From: Escherichia sp. ESNIH1
GTDB taxonomy: Bacteria > Pseudomonadota > Gammaproteobacteria > Enterobacterales > Enterobacteriaceae
Reading direction: 5' to 3'
NCBI GenBank assembly: GCA_002918705.1
Contig: PQKR01000009.1
Coordinates: 62,001 to 126,000 of the forward strand
Length of the DNA stretch: 64,000 nucleotides
Shown: one piece after another, positions 1-10,576 of the stretch
Numbering within the stretch: the stretch's first letter is position 1
How the letters are laid out: every line of letters begins with the position of its first letter
Program-made: the position numbers and the translations under genes
Notes under the pieces: generated by a model
Database searches by the model: none
What the model was told of the DNA's origin: nothing
Seen by the model: only the letters and a program-made list of their open reading frames with translations

Positions 1-720
1 ATGGCAAAATCCCTCGCGGGAAGTGGTAAACAGGTGGTGCTCTCAACCCTGGCGCTGGTGCAGGCCGCCTCTGAGCTGGGCGAACTCAAGCGCTACGTGG
101 AGAACGGCGACTTTCTGCTGGAGGCGAGCGATCTTGGCGTGGTGAACATGTGCGCCGAACGTAAGTTGCCCTTCGTCGCCGGGCACGCCCTGAACTGCTA
201 TAACGCGGTTACCCTCCGTCTGCTGCTGAAGCAGGGCATGGTGCGCTGGTGCATGCCGGTAGAGCTCTCTCGCGACTGGCTGGCGAATCTGCTTAATCAG
301 TGCGACGAGCTAGGCATTCGCGAGCAGTTTGAGGTGGAGGTGTTGAGCTACGGTCATCTGCCGCTGGCCTACTCCGCCCGCTGTTTTACCGCCCGCTCTG
401 AGGATCGCCCCAAGGACGAGTGCAAAACCTGCTGCATCAAGTACCCCACCGGGCGCAACGTGCTCTCGCAGGAGAATCAGCAGGTCTTTGTCCTGAACGG
501 CATCCAGACCATGAGCGGCTATATCTACAACCTCGGTAATGAGCTGACTTCGATGCAGGGGCTGGTGGATATGGTGCGCCTCTCACCGCTGGGGACGGAG
601 ACTTTCGCCATGCTTAATGCCTTCCGCGCCAATGAAAACGGTGCTGCGCCGCTGCCGCTGACGGCGAATAGCGACTGCAACGGCTACTGGAAGCGCCTCG
701 CTGGCCTTGAGCTGGTATGA
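1..720 (+). CDS. ubiV: UbiV, O2-independent ubiquinone hydroxylation protein (5' end missing)
   Basis: Peptidase U32-family protein. With UbiU it forms an iron-sulfur heterodimer needed for anaerobic ubiquinone hydroxylation. The visible 239 residues match the C-terminal part of the roughly 292-residue E. coli YhbV/UbiV. The ATG at base 1 is an internal Met (about residue 53 of the family), so the true start lies left of the window. Cluster-ligand cysteines are visible at C128 and in the C141/C144/C145 group, within a DECKTCC motif. The first ligand cysteine of the family would lie in the missing part. yhbW follows 80 bases downstream on the same strand, as in E. coli. Confidence 0.93.
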   Translation: MAKSLAGSGKQVVLSTLALVQAASELGELKRYVENGDFLLEASDLGVVNMCAERKLPFVAGHALNCYNAVTLRLLLKQGMVRWCMPVELSRDWLANLLNQCDELGIREQFEVEVLSYGHLPLAYSARCFTARSEDRPKDECKTCCIKYPTGRNVLSQENQQVFVLNGIQTMSGYIYNLGNELTSMQGLVDMVRLSPLGTETFAMLNAFRANENGAAPLPLTANSDCNGYWKRLAGLELV

Positions 721-800
721 AAAAAAGCTCACTTTGTTAACTACGGTAATCAATTTTTAATGCAGTATTAAAAGATTGCCGTCGACAAAGTGAGCATATG

Positions 801-1808
801 ATGACTGACAAAACCGTTTCTTTCTCGGTGCTGGATTTAGCCCCGATTCCGCAGGGCGCTACGGCGCGCGATGCCTTCCACCGCTCCCTGGATCTCGCCC
901 AGCTGGCAGAGAAGCGCGGCTATCGCCGCTTCTGGCTGGCGGAGCACCACAACATGACCGGCATCGCCAGCGCGGCGACGTCGGTGCTGATTGGTTACCT
1001 GGCCGCCAATACCCAGACGCTGCACCTCGGCTCCGGCGGCGTGATGCTGCCTAACCATGCCCCGCTGGTGATCGCCGAGCAGTTTGGCACCCTGAATGCG
1101 CTCTATCCGGGGCGTATCGATCTGGGCCTGGGCCGAGCGCCGGGCAGCGACCAGCGCACCATGATGGCCCTACGCCGCCACATGAGCGGCGATATCGATA
1201 ACTTCCCGCGCGACGTGGCGGAGCTGGTGGACTGGTTTGACGCCCGCGATCCGAATCCGCACGTGCGTCCGGTCCCGGGCTACGGGGAGAAGATCCCGGT
1301 GTGGCTGCTTGGCTCCAGCCTCTATAGCGCTCAGCTTGCCGCTCAGCTGGGGCTGCCGTTTGCCTTTGCCTCACACTTTGCCCCGGATATGCTCTTCCAG
1401 GCGTTACATCTCTACCGCACCAACTTCAAGCCCTCCGCGCGGCTGGAGAAACCCTATGCGATGGTGTGCATCAACATCGTTGCCGCCGACAGCAACCGCG
1501 ACGCGGAGTTCCTGTTTACCTCAATGCAGCAGGCGTTTGTGAAGCTGCGCCGGGGCGAAACCGGCCAGCTGCCGGCACCGATTGCCGATATCGGCGCCTT
1601 CTGGTCGCCGTCCGAGCAGTATGGCGTGCAGCAGGCGCTGAGCATGTCGCTGGTGGGAGATAAAACCAAAGTGCGTCATGGGCTGGAGTCGATCCTGCGG
1701 GAGACCGAGGCCGACGAGATCATGGTCAACGGCCAGATTTTCGATCATCAGGCGCGGCTGCACTCGTTTGAGCTGGCGATGCAGGTGAAAGAGGAGTTGT
1801 TGGGGTAA
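801..1808 (+). CDS. yhbW: YhbW, luciferase-like flavin monooxygenase family protein
   Basis: Bacterial luciferase-like (LLM class) flavin-dependent oxidoreductase of unknown substrate. The fold is supported by the N-terminal [10 protein letters not shown] strand, the conserved LAEHHN segment, and the [10 protein letters not shown] and GLGRAPGSD motifs. Its 335 residues equal the E. coli YhbW length. Two adjacent ATGs exist (798 and 801). I chose the second because the E. coli protein begins MTDKT; the first adds one Met. No strong Shine-Dalgarno separates them. The gene converges on mtr with a REP element between them. The biochemical role is not established. Confidence 0.92.
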   Translation: MTDKTVSFSVLDLAPIPQGATARDAFHRSLDLAQLAEKRGYRRFWLAEHHNMTGIASAATSVLIGYLAANTQTLHLGSGGVMLPNHAPLVIAEQFGTLNALYPGRIDLGLGRAPGSDQRTMMALRRHMSGDIDNFPRDVAELVDWFDARDPNPHVRPVPGYGEKIPVWLLGSSLYSAQLAAQLGLPFAFASHFAPDMLFQALHLYRTNFKPSARLEKPYAMVCINIVAADSNRDAEFLFTSMQQAFVKLRRGETGQLPAPIADIGAFWSPSEQYGVQQALSMSLVGDKTKVRHGLESILRETEADEIMVNGQIFDHQARLHSFELAMQVKEELLG

Positions 1809-1817
1809 GTTTGGTTT

Positions 1818-1850
1818 CGCCGGGCGGCGCTGCGCTTGCCCGGCCTACGG
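1818..1850. repeat. REP element between yhbW and mtr
   Basis: Imperfect palindrome of the gccgggcggcgctgcgcttgcccggc type, ending in the usual CCTAC tail. It is a typical enterobacterial REP sequence between two convergent genes. Related copies occur at 10545, 17312-17445, 48261 and 53111. Confidence 0.75.
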
Positions 1851-1861
1851 TTCATGGCGAT

Positions 1862-3106
1862 CTATTGATATACCGGTAATACATTAAAACTCGATAATAT
1901 ATGCACCACGGCGTTGCCTACCCCAAACAGCAGGATCAGCGCAATCATCGGCTTGCCGCCCCAGACGCGGAATGTAGGGCTACCGAAGCGCTTGCGCGAT
2001 GCGCGTGCCAGCAGGGCCGGAACGATGGCTGCCCAGATGGTTGCCGCCAGCCCGGCATAGCCAATAGCGTAGAGGAAGCCGTTCGGCCACAGCAGGCCAC
2101 CGACAATCGGCGGCAGGAAGGTGAGCAGCGCTGTTTTAAAGCGGCCGCTGGCGGAGTCGTCAAAGCCAAAGAGATCGGCCAGGTAATCAAACAGCCCCAG
2201 CGTCACTCCCAGAAACGAGCTGGCCACTGCAAAGTTAGAGAAGACGACCAGAAGCAGATCCAGGCTGCGGCTATTCAGCACGCCGCTCAGAGCCTGCACC
2301 AGCACGTCAATATTCCCCCCCTGCTGGGCAATGCCGATAAACGCCGGACGGGTGATATTCCCCATCGTCACCAGTAACCAGATGGTATACAGACCCAGCG
2401 CCAGCAGCGAGCCGTAGGCGATGCAGCGCGTGATAGTGCGCGGATCCTTGCCGTAGTACTTCATCAGGCTCGGCACGTTGCCGTGATAGCCAAACGAGGC
2501 GAGGCAGAACGGCAGCGTCATCAGCAGGTACGGCGTGTAGGAGGCGTTGCTCTCGGCCACGTTAAACAGCGTGGCGGGCTCGACGTGCCCCAGCAGACTA
2601 CCGAAGGTGAGGAAGAAGGTGATGACCTTCGCCCCCAGCACGATGGCGGTCATGCGGCTCACCGCACGGGTTGAGAGCCAGACGATAAACGCTACGATTA
2701 GGGCAAAGCCTAGCCCCGCCAGGCGTGGCGAGACGTTGAGCGACATCTCCGAAAAGGTATGGTGCAGAATCGATCCGCTCGCCGAGATATAGGCGTAGGT
2801 CAGGATATAGAGCACAAAAGCGATAGAGACGCCGTTGATCAGGTTCCAGCCTCTGCCCAGCAGGTCACGGGTGATAGTGTCAAAGCTTGAGCCGATGCGG
2901 TAGTTGAGGTTAGCCTCGAGGATCATCAGCCCGGAGTGCAGCATGCAGAACCAGGTAAAGACCAGCGCCGCAAGCGACCAGAAGAACCAGGCGCCCGACA
3001 TCACCACCGGCAGCGAGAACATCCCTGCGCCAATAATGGTTCCTGCGATGATCACCACGCCGCCGAGCAGCGACGGGGTAGTATGGGTGGTGGAAAGCGT
3101 AGCCAT
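1862..3106 (-). CDS. mtr: Mtr, tryptophan-specific proton symporter
   Basis: Inner-membrane aromatic amino acid permease (HAAAP family) for high-affinity tryptophan uptake. Its 414 residues match E. coli Mtr in length. It opens with a hydrophilic stretch, then the [19 protein letters not shown] transporter signature around residues 15-33, followed by about eleven hydrophobic segments. The start ATG (3106) is preceded by an AGAGAAGAGA purine-rich ribosome binding site. A palindrome resembling the TrpR operator lies upstream (3143-3160), which fits the repression by tryptophan known for E. coli mtr. It is monocistronic, with deaD upstream on the same strand beyond a terminator. Confidence 0.96.
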   Translation of the reverse strand: MATLSTTHTTPSLLGGVVIIAGTIIGAGMFSLPVVMSGAWFFWSLAALVFTWFCMLHSGLMILEANLNYRIGSSFDTITRDLLGRGWNLINGVSIAFVLYILTYAYISASGSILHHTFSEMSLNVSPRLAGLGFALIVAFIVWLSTRAVSRMTAIVLGAKVITFFLTFGSLLGHVEPATLFNVAESNASYTPYLLMTLPFCLASFGYHGNVPSLMKYYGKDPRTITRCIAYGSLLALGLYTIWLLVTMGNITRPAFIGIAQQGGNIDVLVQALSGVLNSRSLDLLLVVFSNFAVASSFLGVTLGLFDYLADLFGFDDSASGRFKTALLTFLPPIVGGLLWPNGFLYAIGYAGLAATIWAAIVPALLARASRKRFGSPTFRVWGGKPMIALILLFGVGNAVVHILSSFNVLPVYQ

Positions 3107-3142
3107 TCTCTCTTCTCTCTAAAATGCGGTTCGCTACGTATT

Positions 3143-3160
3143 GTACCAGTACATGAGTAC
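3143..3160 (-). promoter_or_regulatory. Putative TrpR operator of mtr
   Basis: On the minus strand this reads GTACTCATGTACTGGTAC, an 18-bp dyad with GTACT/AGTAC-like half-sites like those in known TrpR operators (trp, aroH, mtr). It lies 37 to 54 bases upstream of the mtr start, where the promoter should be. Assignment rests on pattern and the known regulation of E. coli mtr. Confidence 0.7.
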
Positions 3161-3170
3161 ATTACCGATA

Positions 3171-3200
3171 AAAAAAGCCCCGATTGTTGAGATCGGGGCT
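3171..3200 (-). terminator. Rho-independent terminator of deaD
   Basis: GCCCCGAT/ATCGGGGC stem of 8 bp (3177-3184 with 3192-3199). On the minus strand a run of six T follows, 40 bases downstream of the deaD stop. Confidence 0.9.
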
Positions 3201-3240
3201 GGAACGCTTACTTTACAGTAACGTTTCTACTCTTACTCGC

Positions 3241-5166
3241 TTACGCGTCGTTGTTGAAGCGACGACGCGGTGCGGAGTCATCGCGGCGCGGACCGCGGCT
3301 TTCACGGCGCTCACCGCTGAAGCGGCCTGCACCTGCTGGCGCAGAACCTTCACGACGCGGGCCACGACCGCCTTCACGACGCTCGCCACCGCCAAAGCTA
3401 CGACGTTCGCCAGCCGGACGGTCACCGCCACGGCGCTCACCACGTTCGTGCGGCTGTGCATCGCCCAGCAGCTGCATATTCATCGGCTTGTTCAGAATAC
3501 GCGTGCGGGTGAAGTGCTGCAGAACTTCACCCGGCATGCCTTTCGGCAGCTCGATGGTGGAGTGAGAAGCGAACAGCTTGATGTTACCAATGTAACGGCT
3601 GCTGATGTCGCCTTCGTTAGCGATAGCGCCAACGATATGACGCACTTCAACGCCGTCATCACGGCCCACTTCAATGCGGTACAGCTGCATATCGCCAGCA
3701 TCACGACGCTCGCGACGCGGACGGTCTTCACCACCACGCTCCGGACGGTCGCCACGCGGACCACGATCGTTACGGTCGCCACGGCGCTCGAAACGGTCAT
3801 CACGCTCGCGGAACTCGCGCTTCGGACGCATCGGTGCATCTGGCGGTACGATCAGCGCACGTTCGCCCTGCGCCATTTTCAGCAGTGCTGCAGCCAGGGT
3901 TTCGAGATCCAGCTCTTCACCTTCCGCCGTTGGCTTGATCTGCGCCAGCAGGGCACGGTACTGATCCAGATCGCTGCTCTCCAGCTGCTGCTGAACTTTA
4001 GCGGCGAATTTTTCCAGACGGCGTTTGCCCAGCAGCTCTGCGTTCGGCAGATCGGCTTCCGGAATGGTCAGCTTCATGGTGCGTTCGATGTTACGCAGCA
4101 GACGACGCTCGCGGTTCTCAACGAACAGCAGCGCACGGCCTGCACGGCCCGCACGACCGGTACGGCCGATACGGTGAACGTAAGACTCGGAGTCCATCGG
4201 GATGTCGTAGTTAACCACCAGGCTGATACGCTCTACGTCAAGGCCACGGGCCGCAACGTCGGTGGCGATCAGGATGTCCAGACGACCATCTTTCAGACGC
4301 TCCAGGGTCTGCTCACGCAGCGCCTGGTTCATGTCACCGTTCAGCGCGGCGCTGTTATAACCGCTGCGCTCCAGCGCTTCAGCCACTTCCAGGGTCGCGT
4401 TTTTGGTACGGACGAAGATGATCGCCGCGTCAAAATCTTCCGCTTCCAGGAAACGCACCAGCGCTTCGTTTTTACGCATGCCGTAGACAGACCAGTAGCT
4501 CTGGCTGATGTCCGGGCGAGTCGTCACGCTAGACTGAATGCGCACTTCCTGCGGCTCGTTCATAAAGCGGCGGGTGATGCGACGGATCGCTTCCGGCATG
4601 GTGGCGGAGAAGAGCGCGGTCTGATGTTCAGCCGGGATCTGCGCCATGATGGTTTCAACGTCTTCGATGAAGCCCATACGCAGCATTTCGTCCGCTTCGT
4701 CCAGCACCAGGCCTTTCAGGCCGGAGAGGTTCAGCGTGCCACGTTTTAAGTGATCGAGCAGGCGGCCCGGCGTACCCACAACAATCTGTGGGCCCTGGCG
4801 CAGGGCGCGCAGCTGCACGTCATAGCGCTGGCCGCCGTAAAGGGCAACCACGTTTACGCCGTGCATATGTTTAGAGAAGTCAGTCATCGCTTCAGCAACC
4901 TGAACCGCCAGTTCACGGGTTGGAGCGAGCACGAGGATCTGCGGGGCGCGCAGTTCCGGATCGATGTTGTTCAGCAGCGGCAGCGAGAATGCTGCGGTTT
5001 TACCGCTACCGGTCTGGGCCATACCCAGCACATCACGACCAGAGAGCAGGTGCGGAATGCACTCAGCCTGGATCGGAGAAGGTTTTTCGTAACCGAGATC
5101 GTTAAGCGCCTCAATAATAGAAGGTTTCAGCCCAAGATCGGAAAAAGTGGTTTCGAATTCAGCCAT
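3241..5166 (-). CDS. deaD: DeaD (CsdA), cold-shock DEAD-box RNA helicase
   Basis: ATP-dependent RNA helicase that unwinds structured mRNA and helps assemble the 50S subunit in the cold; it can also join the RNA degradosome. Motifs in order are AQTGSGKT (50-57), PTRELA, TPGR, DEAD (156-159), SAT, ARGLD and [14 protein letters not shown] DbpA-like RNA-binding domain follows, then an Arg/Gly/Glu-rich tail with repeated GGERR units. I chose the ATG at 5166 (MAEFETTF, 641 residues; E. coli 629) rather than the open frame extending to 5232, since homologues begin there. The stop of the small gene yrbN overlaps this start, suggesting translational coupling. The C-terminal RGG-type tail differs in length from E. 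coli, as is common. Confidence 0.96.
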   Translation of the reverse strand: MAEFETTFSDLGLKPSIIEALNDLGYEKPSPIQAECIPHLLSGRDVLGMAQTGSGKTAAFSLPLLNNIDPELRAPQILVLAPTRELAVQVAEAMTDFSKHMHGVNVVALYGGQRYDVQLRALRQGPQIVVGTPGRLLDHLKRGTLNLSGLKGLVLDEADEMLRMGFIEDVETIMAQIPAEHQTALFSATMPEAIRRITRRFMNEPQEVRIQSSVTTRPDISQSYWSVYGMRKNEALVRFLEAEDFDAAIIFVRTKNATLEVAEALERSGYNSAALNGDMNQALREQTLERLKDGRLDILIATDVAARGLDVERISLVVNYDIPMDSESYVHRIGRTGRAGRAGRALLFVENRERRLLRNIERTMKLTIPEADLPNAELLGKRRLEKFAAKVQQQLESSDLDQYRALLAQIKPTAEGEELDLETLAAALLKMAQGERALIVPPDAPMRPKREFRERDDRFERRGDRNDRGPRGDRPERGGEDRPRRERRDAGDMQLYRIEVGRDDGVEVRHIVGAIANEGDISSRYIGNIKLFASHSTIELPKGMPGEVLQHFTRTRILNKPMNMQLLGDAQPHERGERRGGDRPAGERRSFGGGERREGGRGPRREGSAPAGAGRFSGERRESRGPRRDDSAPRRRFNNDA

Positions 5167-5239
5167 GTAGTACGAGTGCCTCAATGTCATTGGCGGCCAG
5201 TCTACATAACTCATCATGAAATTGATCTGCAATTTTCAT
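5159..5239 (-). CDS. yrbN: YrbN, small protein overlapping the deaD start
   Basis: 26-codon open frame, [20 protein letters not shown] followed by ALVLHG, ending in a TGA that overlaps the deaD initiation region by 8 bases (ATGGCTGA). It closely resembles the annotated E. coli small protein YrbN, at the same place upstream of deaD. The function is unknown. The overlap suggests that its translation helps or controls deaD initiation within the long deaD leader. Confidence 0.8.
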   Translation of the reverse strand: MKIADQFHDELCRLAANDIEALVLHG

Positions 5240-5348
5240 TGAAAAGTGTGAACCGGCTCAAAGTAGGTGTATTGACGAACAACAACGCCCTCACCCGTGA
5301 AGATGATGGCAATCAAAAAAGATTGTGGGCTGATGTTTATGTCGTCAG

Positions 5349-6233
5349 CTATTGCTGGTCCGATTCTGCCAGGTCGTCTTGCTCCTGGCCCAAGAGCGAT
5401 AATTCCAACAATGCATAACGGTGCTCAACATAGTTGTGTACGTTGTTAGCAACCGCTAATTTGAACAGTGCCGTAGCGCTGTCCTTGTCCCCCAGACTTA
5501 GGTAGTACTTACCTAAATAGAAGTTGGTTTCACTGAGATGCTCAGCGAGCGAGGTGTTATCCGTTGCGTCCGCCTTCAGGCGCTCCATTAACGTTTTTTC
5601 GTCAATGTTGCCCAGGTAGAACTCGACAATGTTCCATCCCCATTGCTCCTTGTCCGATTTCTCGAAGCGCTGTTCCAGTGCTTCTTTCGCCTGCTTCTCA
5701 TCGAGCTTCTGCTCGGCGAGATAAAGCCACAGGCTGCGGAAAGGATCGTTGGGATCGTCTTGATAAAACGCCAGCAGATCATCTTGCGCTAACTTGTCAC
5801 GACCGCCGTAATAGAGAGCGATACCGCGATTCAAGTGCGCGTAGTTGTAAGTTGGATCAAGCTCAAGTACAGAATCAAACGCTTCATAGGCAGCATCAAA
5901 ATTGCCTGCCTGCGTTAAGTAAATACCCAGGTAGTTGAATACCTCAGGCATATCGGGTCGGATTGCCAGCGCTTGTGAGAAATCATTTCGCGCTAGTGCT
6001 CTCAGACCGAGACTATCATACAACACTCCGCGCTCATATAAAAGCTGTGCGCGTTCATCATCGGTTAAAGCCCGACTGGCAAGAATTTGTTCCATACGTG
6101 CCAGAATCACTTCCTGCTGCAAAGTCGGTTGCAATGGCACTGCGAGGACTTCGTTCTTACGCCAGGCAGAGTTGCTGCATCCTGCCAGCGTTAGAGCTGT
6201 CGCAACGAAACACCAGCGCAAAAAAGGCTTCAT
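5349..6233 (-). CDS. nlpI: NlpI, outer-membrane TPR lipoprotein
   Basis: Lipoprotein adaptor that scaffolds peptidoglycan hydrolases and synthases and presents substrates such as MepS to the Prc protease. It has a type II signal peptide with lipobox LAGC (Cys19). After the lipobox come several tetratricopeptide repeats (for example YNYLGIY and [14 protein letters not shown]). At 294 residues it matches E. coli. It lies between pnp (upstream, 112 bases) and deaD, the conserved order. In E. coli, deaD transcripts can start inside nlpI. Confidence 0.97.
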   Translation of the reverse strand: MKPFLRWCFVATALTLAGCSNSAWRKNEVLAVPLQPTLQQEVILARMEQILASRALTDDERAQLLYERGVLYDSLGLRALARNDFSQALAIRPDMPEVFNYLGIYLTQAGNFDAAYEAFDSVLELDPTYNYAHLNRGIALYYGGRDKLAQDDLLAFYQDDPNDPFRSLWLYLAEQKLDEKQAKEALEQRFEKSDKEQWGWNIVEFYLGNIDEKTLMERLKADATDNTSLAEHLSETNFYLGKYYLSLGDKDSATALFKLAVANNVHNYVEHRYALLELSLLGQEQDDLAESDQQ

Positions 6234-6304
6234 TTCCTACTCCCGAAGACAACAAAAGGTTGAACGTCCTGTCCCCCGGCTGCAATGCTGGCATCCTGCC
6301 CGGT

Positions 6305-6335
6305 TGTAAAAGCTCCCCGCCAGCGGCGAGGAGCT
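6305..6335 (-). terminator. Terminator-like hairpin after pnp
   Basis: AGCTCC-CGC/GCG-GGAGCT stem with one mismatch (6311-6320 with 6326-6335). On the minus strand it is followed by a short TTTT run, just past the pnp stop. It is probably the pnp 3' end, with read-through to nlpI possible. Confidence 0.65.
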
Positions 6336-6345
6336 AATGGCAACG

Positions 6346-8481
6346 TTACTCGCCCTGGTCTGCTGCCGGCGCCTGCGGCGCGTCAGCGGACGGAGACTGC
6401 TCGGTTGCTTCTTTGATGCTCAGACGGACACGGCCCTGGCGGTCAACTTCCAGAACTTTTACCGGTACTTCCTGACCCATCTGCAGGTAGTCGGTCACTT
6501 TCTCAACGCGCTTGTCAGCGATCTGAGAGATGTGAACCAGACCCTCTTTACCGCCGCCAATGGCAACAAACGCGCCAAAGTCAACGATACGGGTCACTTT
6601 ACCATTGTAGATACGGCCAACTTCGATCTCAGCGGTGATCTCTTCGATACGACGGATAGCGTATTTTGCTTTCTCACCGTCGGTCGCTGCGATCTTCACG
6701 GTACCGTCATCTTCGATTTCGATGGTGGTGCCGGTCTCTTCGGTCAGGGCACGGATAACAGAGCCGCCTTTACCGATCACGTCTTTGATCTTGTCCGGGC
6801 TGATCTTAATGGTGTGGATACGCGGTGCGAACTGAGAGATGTCGCCGCGCGGCGCGTTGATCGCCTGCTCCATCACGCCCAGGATATGCAGACGTGCACC
6901 TTTCGCCTGGTTCAGCGCAGCATGCATGATCTCTTTGGTGATGCCTTCAATTTTGATATCCATCTGCAGGGCAGAGATACCTTCGCGGGAACCCGCAACT
7001 TTGAAGTCCATATCGCCCAGGTGATCTTCGTCACCCAGAATGTCGGACAGCACGACAAAGTTGTCGCCCTCTTTCACCAGACCCATCGCGATACCGGCAA
7101 CGGCGGCTTTGATCGGCACACCGGCGTCCATCAGTGCCAGCGACGCGCCACACACGGAAGCCATAGAGGAGGAGCCGTTGGATTCGGTGATCTCAGACAC
7201 CACGCGCACGGTGTACGGGAACTTCTCGATATCCGGCATCACTGCCAGTACGCCGCGCTTCGCCAGACGACCGTGACCAATTTCACGACGCTTCGGCGAG
7301 CCAACCATACCGGTTTCACCTACGGAGTACGGAGGGAAGTTATAGTGGAACAGGAAGCTGTCGGTACGATCGCCCATCAGCTCATCAATGTTCTGTGCAT
7401 CACGTGCGGTACCCAGAGTCGCGGTAACCAGCGCCTGCGTTTCGCCACGGGTGAACAGTGCGGAGCCGTGAGTACGCGGCAGCACGCCAGTACGCACGTC
7501 CAGGCCACGGATCATATCTTTTTCACGGCCGTCGATACGCGGCTCGCCTGCCAGCACGCGGCTACGCACCACGTTTTTCTCGATGGCGTGCAGGATATCG
7601 CCCAGCTCGTTAGCGTCCAGAGACTCGTCTTCGGCAACCAGGGTGGCGATAGTTTCAGATTTGATTGCATCAACCTGAGTGTAACGCTCCTGCTTGTCGG
7701 TGATGCGGTAGGCATCGCTCAGACGGGATTCTGCCAGGGCAGCAACGCGTGCGTTCAGCGCGTCGTTTGCCGCTTCCGGCTGCCAGTCCCAACGCGGTTT
7801 ACCGGCTTCTTTCACCAGGTCGTTGATGTTCTGGATAACGATCTGCTGCTGCTCGTGGCCAAATACCACCGCGCCCAGCATCTGGTCTTCGCTCAGCAGT
7901 TCTGCTTCGGATTCTACCATCAGCACGGCAGCTTCAGTACCGGCAACCACCAGGTCCAGCTTGCTCTCTTTCAGCTCGTCCTGAGTCGGGTTCAGAACGT
8001 ACTGGTCGTTGATGTAACCAACACGCGCAGAGCCGATCGGGCCGTTGAACGGGATACCGGACAGAGACAGAGCTGCGGAAGCGCCAATCATGGCCACGAT
8101 GTCCGGGTTAACCTGCGGGTTAACGGAAACCACGGTGGCAATAACCTGCACTTCGTTCACGAAGCCTTCCGGGAACAGCGGACGAACCGGACGGTCAATC
8201 AGACGCGCGATCAGGGTTTCGCCTTCGCTTGGACGGCCTTCACGACGGAAGAAGCCACCCGGGATTTTACCGGCAGCGTAGGTACGCTCCTGGTAGTTAA
8301 CGGTCAGCGGGAAGAAGTCCTGGCCCGGCTTCGCTTTTTTCTGACCCACAACGGTAACGAAGACCGCGGTGTCGTCCATGCTTACCATAACGGCAGCCGT
8401 CGCCTGACGGGCCATCATGCCGGTTTCCAGCGTAACGGTATGCTGACCGTACTGGAATTTACGAATGATCGGATTAAGCAA
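6346..8481 (-). CDS. pnp: Pnp, polynucleotide phosphorylase
   Basis: 3'-5' phosphorolytic exoribonuclease, a degradosome subunit also involved in cold adaptation and sRNA stability. It has two RNase PH-like core domains, a KH domain with [10 protein letters not shown], and a C-terminal S1 domain ([21 protein letters not shown]). Its 711 residues equal the E. coli length. The start codon is TTG (minus strand 8481-8479), the start used for E. coli pnp, giving MLNPII. The leader carries an RNase III-type hairpin (8559-8608) implicated in autoregulation. The gene lies downstream of rpsO. Confidence 0.97.
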   Translation of the reverse strand: MLNPIIRKFQYGQHTVTLETGMMARQATAAVMVSMDDTAVFVTVVGQKKAKPGQDFFPLTVNYQERTYAAGKIPGGFFRREGRPSEGETLIARLIDRPVRPLFPEGFVNEVQVIATVVSVNPQVNPDIVAMIGASAALSLSGIPFNGPIGSARVGYINDQYVLNPTQDELKESKLDLVVAGTEAAVLMVESEAELLSEDQMLGAVVFGHEQQQIVIQNINDLVKEAGKPRWDWQPEAANDALNARVAALAESRLSDAYRITDKQERYTQVDAIKSETIATLVAEDESLDANELGDILHAIEKNVVRSRVLAGEPRIDGREKDMIRGLDVRTGVLPRTHGSALFTRGETQALVTATLGTARDAQNIDELMGDRTDSFLFHYNFPPYSVGETGMVGSPKRREIGHGRLAKRGVLAVMPDIEKFPYTVRVVSEITESNGSSSMASVCGASLALMDAGVPIKAAVAGIAMGLVKEGDNFVVLSDILGDEDHLGDMDFKVAGSREGISALQMDIKIEGITKEIMHAALNQAKGARLHILGVMEQAINAPRGDISQFAPRIHTIKISPDKIKDVIGKGGSVIRALTEETGTTIEIEDDGTVKIAATDGEKAKYAIRRIEEITAEIEVGRIYNGKVTRIVDFGAFVAIGGGKEGLVHISQIADKRVEKVTDYLQMGQEVPVKVLEVDRQGRVRLSIKEATEQSPSADAPQAPAADQGE

Positions 8482-8558
8482 AATTTTACCCTTTCTTAAA
8501 TGTTTGACAGCACACCTTGCGGCGTGCTGACGTTAAACCCGATCCTCAGTGCATCCTC

Positions 8559-8608
8559 GCGACTAATGACAACCGACACCGCTTTGGGTGAAGCCTCTCA
8601 TTAGCCGC
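8559..8608 (-). promoter_or_regulatory. pnp leader hairpin (RNase III/Pnp autoregulation site)
   Basis: Long imperfect stem in the pnp 5' leader. Its outer 11 bp pair 8559-8569 with 8598-8608, with one G-U. In E. coli the equivalent duplex is cut by RNase III and then attacked by Pnp to repress its own synthesis. A second, smaller stem (8508-8529) lies nearer the start codon. Confidence 0.75.
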
Positions 8609-8680
8609 GCGAACCTCTGCAACGAAGATCATTCAAAGCAACAATACAATAGTTTAGAGTGAATTGCTGCCGTCTGGTTG

Positions 8681-8705
8681 AAAAAAGGGGCCATAAGGCC
8701 CCTTT
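8681..8705 (-). terminator. Terminator between rpsO and pnp
   Basis: AAAGGGGCC/GGCCCCTTT stem of 9 bp with a 4-base loop (8684-8692 with 8697-8705). A T run follows on the minus strand, 18 bases after rpsO. In E. coli the equivalent site is partly read through into pnp. Confidence 0.9.
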
Positions 8706-8723
8706 CTCTGAAACTCGCCAGAC

Positions 8724-9038
<315 letters not shown>

Positions 9039-9145
9039 TCAGCGATCCCAGATATAACGCCCGCTCGCTGTTACACAGCCAACGCGGCGTTAAGCGGCAA
9101 TATTCTACTCGCAGTACCCTGTTATCGCAAGGTAGCTGCATAAGC

Positions 9146-10093
9146 TTATGCCGCCGGATACTCTACGACAAGCCGACGCGGGGCAACGCGGCCCTCATCG
9201 TCCATCTCGCCCATGCCGATAAACTTGCCGTCGTCCCCTTCCGTCACGCGCACCAGCCCGTTCAGCGGCGCGCCCGTGGTTCGTACCGGGTTACCGTTCT
9301 TGAAGTAGACCGACGAGGTCAGCGGCAGATTGACCACCGGGAAGTCCGCAGCCGGACTGTCCATCGGCATCAGCAGCGGGTCCAGCAGCTGGGCGGCGGG
9401 TCTCTCCTGCTGCTCCGCCTGCGCCACCAGCGCATGCAGCTGCTCCAGGGTTACCATGCGATCAACGGGATAGGTGCTGACGGCCAGACGACGCAGGAAG
9501 GTCACGTGTGCCCCGCAGCCCAGCTTCTCACCGAGATCGTCAACGATGGTCCGGATATAGGTGCCTTTCGAGCAGTGCACTTCCAGCTCCAGCTCGTTAC
9601 CTTCGTGGCGAATAAACAGCAGCTCATAGACGGTAATAGGCCGGGCTTCACGCGGCACCTCAATGCCCTGGCGCGCGTACTCATAGAGCTTTTTACCCTG
9701 GTACTTGAGCGCCGAGTACATCGACGGAACCTGCATCGTGTCGCCACGAAAACTTTCCAGCGCGTCAGCAAGCTGTTCCGCACTAAAGGTTACCGGGCGC
9801 TCCTCTACGATCTCACCATCCGCATCGGAGGTATCGGTGCGCTGGCCGAGGCGAGCAACCACCCGGTAGCGTTTATCGGAGTCCAGCAGGTACTGGGAAA
9901 ACTTTGTCGCCTCCCCCAGGCAGATCGGCAGCATGCCGGTCGCCAGCGGATCCAGCGCGCCGGTGTGCCCGGCACGGTTGGCATTGTAGAGACGCTTTAC
10001 TTTTTGCAGCACGTCGTTGCTGGACATCCCCTGAGGCTTATCCAGCAGCAGCACGCCGTGCACGTCGCGACCGCGACGACGAGGACGACTCAT
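9146..10093 (-). CDS. truB: TruB, tRNA pseudouridine-55 synthase
   Basis: Makes pseudouridine 55 in the T-loop of elongator tRNAs and acts as a tRNA folding chaperone. It has the TruB motif [14 protein letters not shown] near the N-terminus and the catalytic Asp in [12 protein letters not shown] (Asp about 48), with a PUA-like C-terminal region. At 315 residues it is close to E. coli (314). Its ATG overlaps the rbfA stop by one base (TGATG), implying translational coupling in the nusA-infB operon. Confidence 0.97.
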   Translation of the reverse strand: MSRPRRRGRDVHGVLLLDKPQGMSSNDVLQKVKRLYNANRAGHTGALDPLATGMLPICLGEATKFSQYLLDSDKRYRVVARLGQRTDTSDADGEIVEERPVTFSAEQLADALESFRGDTMQVPSMYSALKYQGKKLYEYARQGIEVPREARPITVYELLFIRHEGNELELEVHCSKGTYIRTIVDDLGEKLGCGAHVTFLRRLAVSTYPVDRMVTLEQLHALVAQAEQQERPAAQLLDPLLMPMDSPAADFPVVNLPLTSSVYFKNGNPVRTTGAPLNGLVRVTEGDDGKFIGMGEMDDEGRVAPRRLVVEYPAA

Positions 10094-10494
10094 CAGTCCT
10101 CCTTGCTGTCGTCCGGGTTGACGCGACGCTCATCGTCCTGTCGCACCACGTTGGTCACCAGGTTAGACATGCGCATCCCCTCGACCAGCGAGTTGTCGTA
10201 GAAGAAGGTCAGCTCCGGCACGATACGCAGGCGCATGGCTTTGCCAAGCAGTGTGCGGATAAAGCCAGACGCTTCCTGCAACGCTTTGAGGCCCGCTTTT
10301 ACCGCGTCTTCATCTTTGTCGTTCAGGAAGGTAACAAACACTTTGGCATAGGCCAGATCGCGGGACATCTCGACACCGGAAACGGTGGTCATCATGCCCA
10401 GACGCGGATCTTTGATTTCGCGCTGCAGGATCATTGCAATTTCTTTCTGCATCTCCTGGGCCACGCGCTGCGGGCGACCGAATTCTTTCGCCAT
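10093..10494 (-). CDS. rbfA: RbfA, 30S ribosome-binding factor A
   Basis: KH-like fold protein that binds immature 30S subunits, helps 16S rRNA 5'-end maturation and is needed in the cold. The start is placed at [10 protein letters not shown] (133 residues, the E. coli length); a longer frame to 10524 would add ten residues that run through the terminator stem. Conserved segments are [12 protein letters not shown] and the C-terminal RRVNPDD tail. It lies between infB and truB. Confidence 0.97.
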   Translation of the reverse strand: MAKEFGRPQRVAQEMQKEIAMILQREIKDPRLGMMTTVSGVEMSRDLAYAKVFVTFLNDKDEDAVKAGLKALQEASGFIRTLLGKAMRLRIVPELTFFYDNSLVEGMRMSNLVTNVVRQDDERRVNPDDSKED

Positions 10495-10510
10495 AATAAA
10501 TTCTCCAGAC

Positions 10511-10535
10511 AAAAAAGGGGCCATTAGCCCCTTTT
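10511..10535 (-). terminator. Terminator-type hairpin between infB and rbfA
   Basis: AAAAGGGGC/GCCCCTTTT stem of 9 bp with a 5-base loop (10513-10521 with 10527-10535). A T run follows on the minus strand. Because rbfA and truB belong to the same operon, this probably acts as a partial terminator or a 3' end-protecting hairpin. Confidence 0.75.
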
Positions 10536-10544
10536 AATATGATT

Positions 10545-10570
10545 GCCGGGTGACGCGAGGCGATCCCGGC
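10545..10570. repeat. REP-like palindrome after infB
   Basis: GCCGGG (10545-10550) and CCCGGC (10565-10570) flank 14 bases and are followed by CTAC, the tail of REP units. It lies in the infB-rbfA gap. Confidence 0.5.
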
Positions 10571-10576
10571 CTACAA

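Noticed and set aside
3184-4749. Long open frame (521 codons) on the plus strand opposite deaD
   Set aside because: Antisense mirror of a GC-rich gene. The translation is rich in Thr/Arg/His with no domain, and deaD fully explains the region.
6337-8499. 720-codon plus-strand frame opposite pnp
   Set aside because: Shadow frame over the whole of pnp. No ribosome binding site or recognisable motif.
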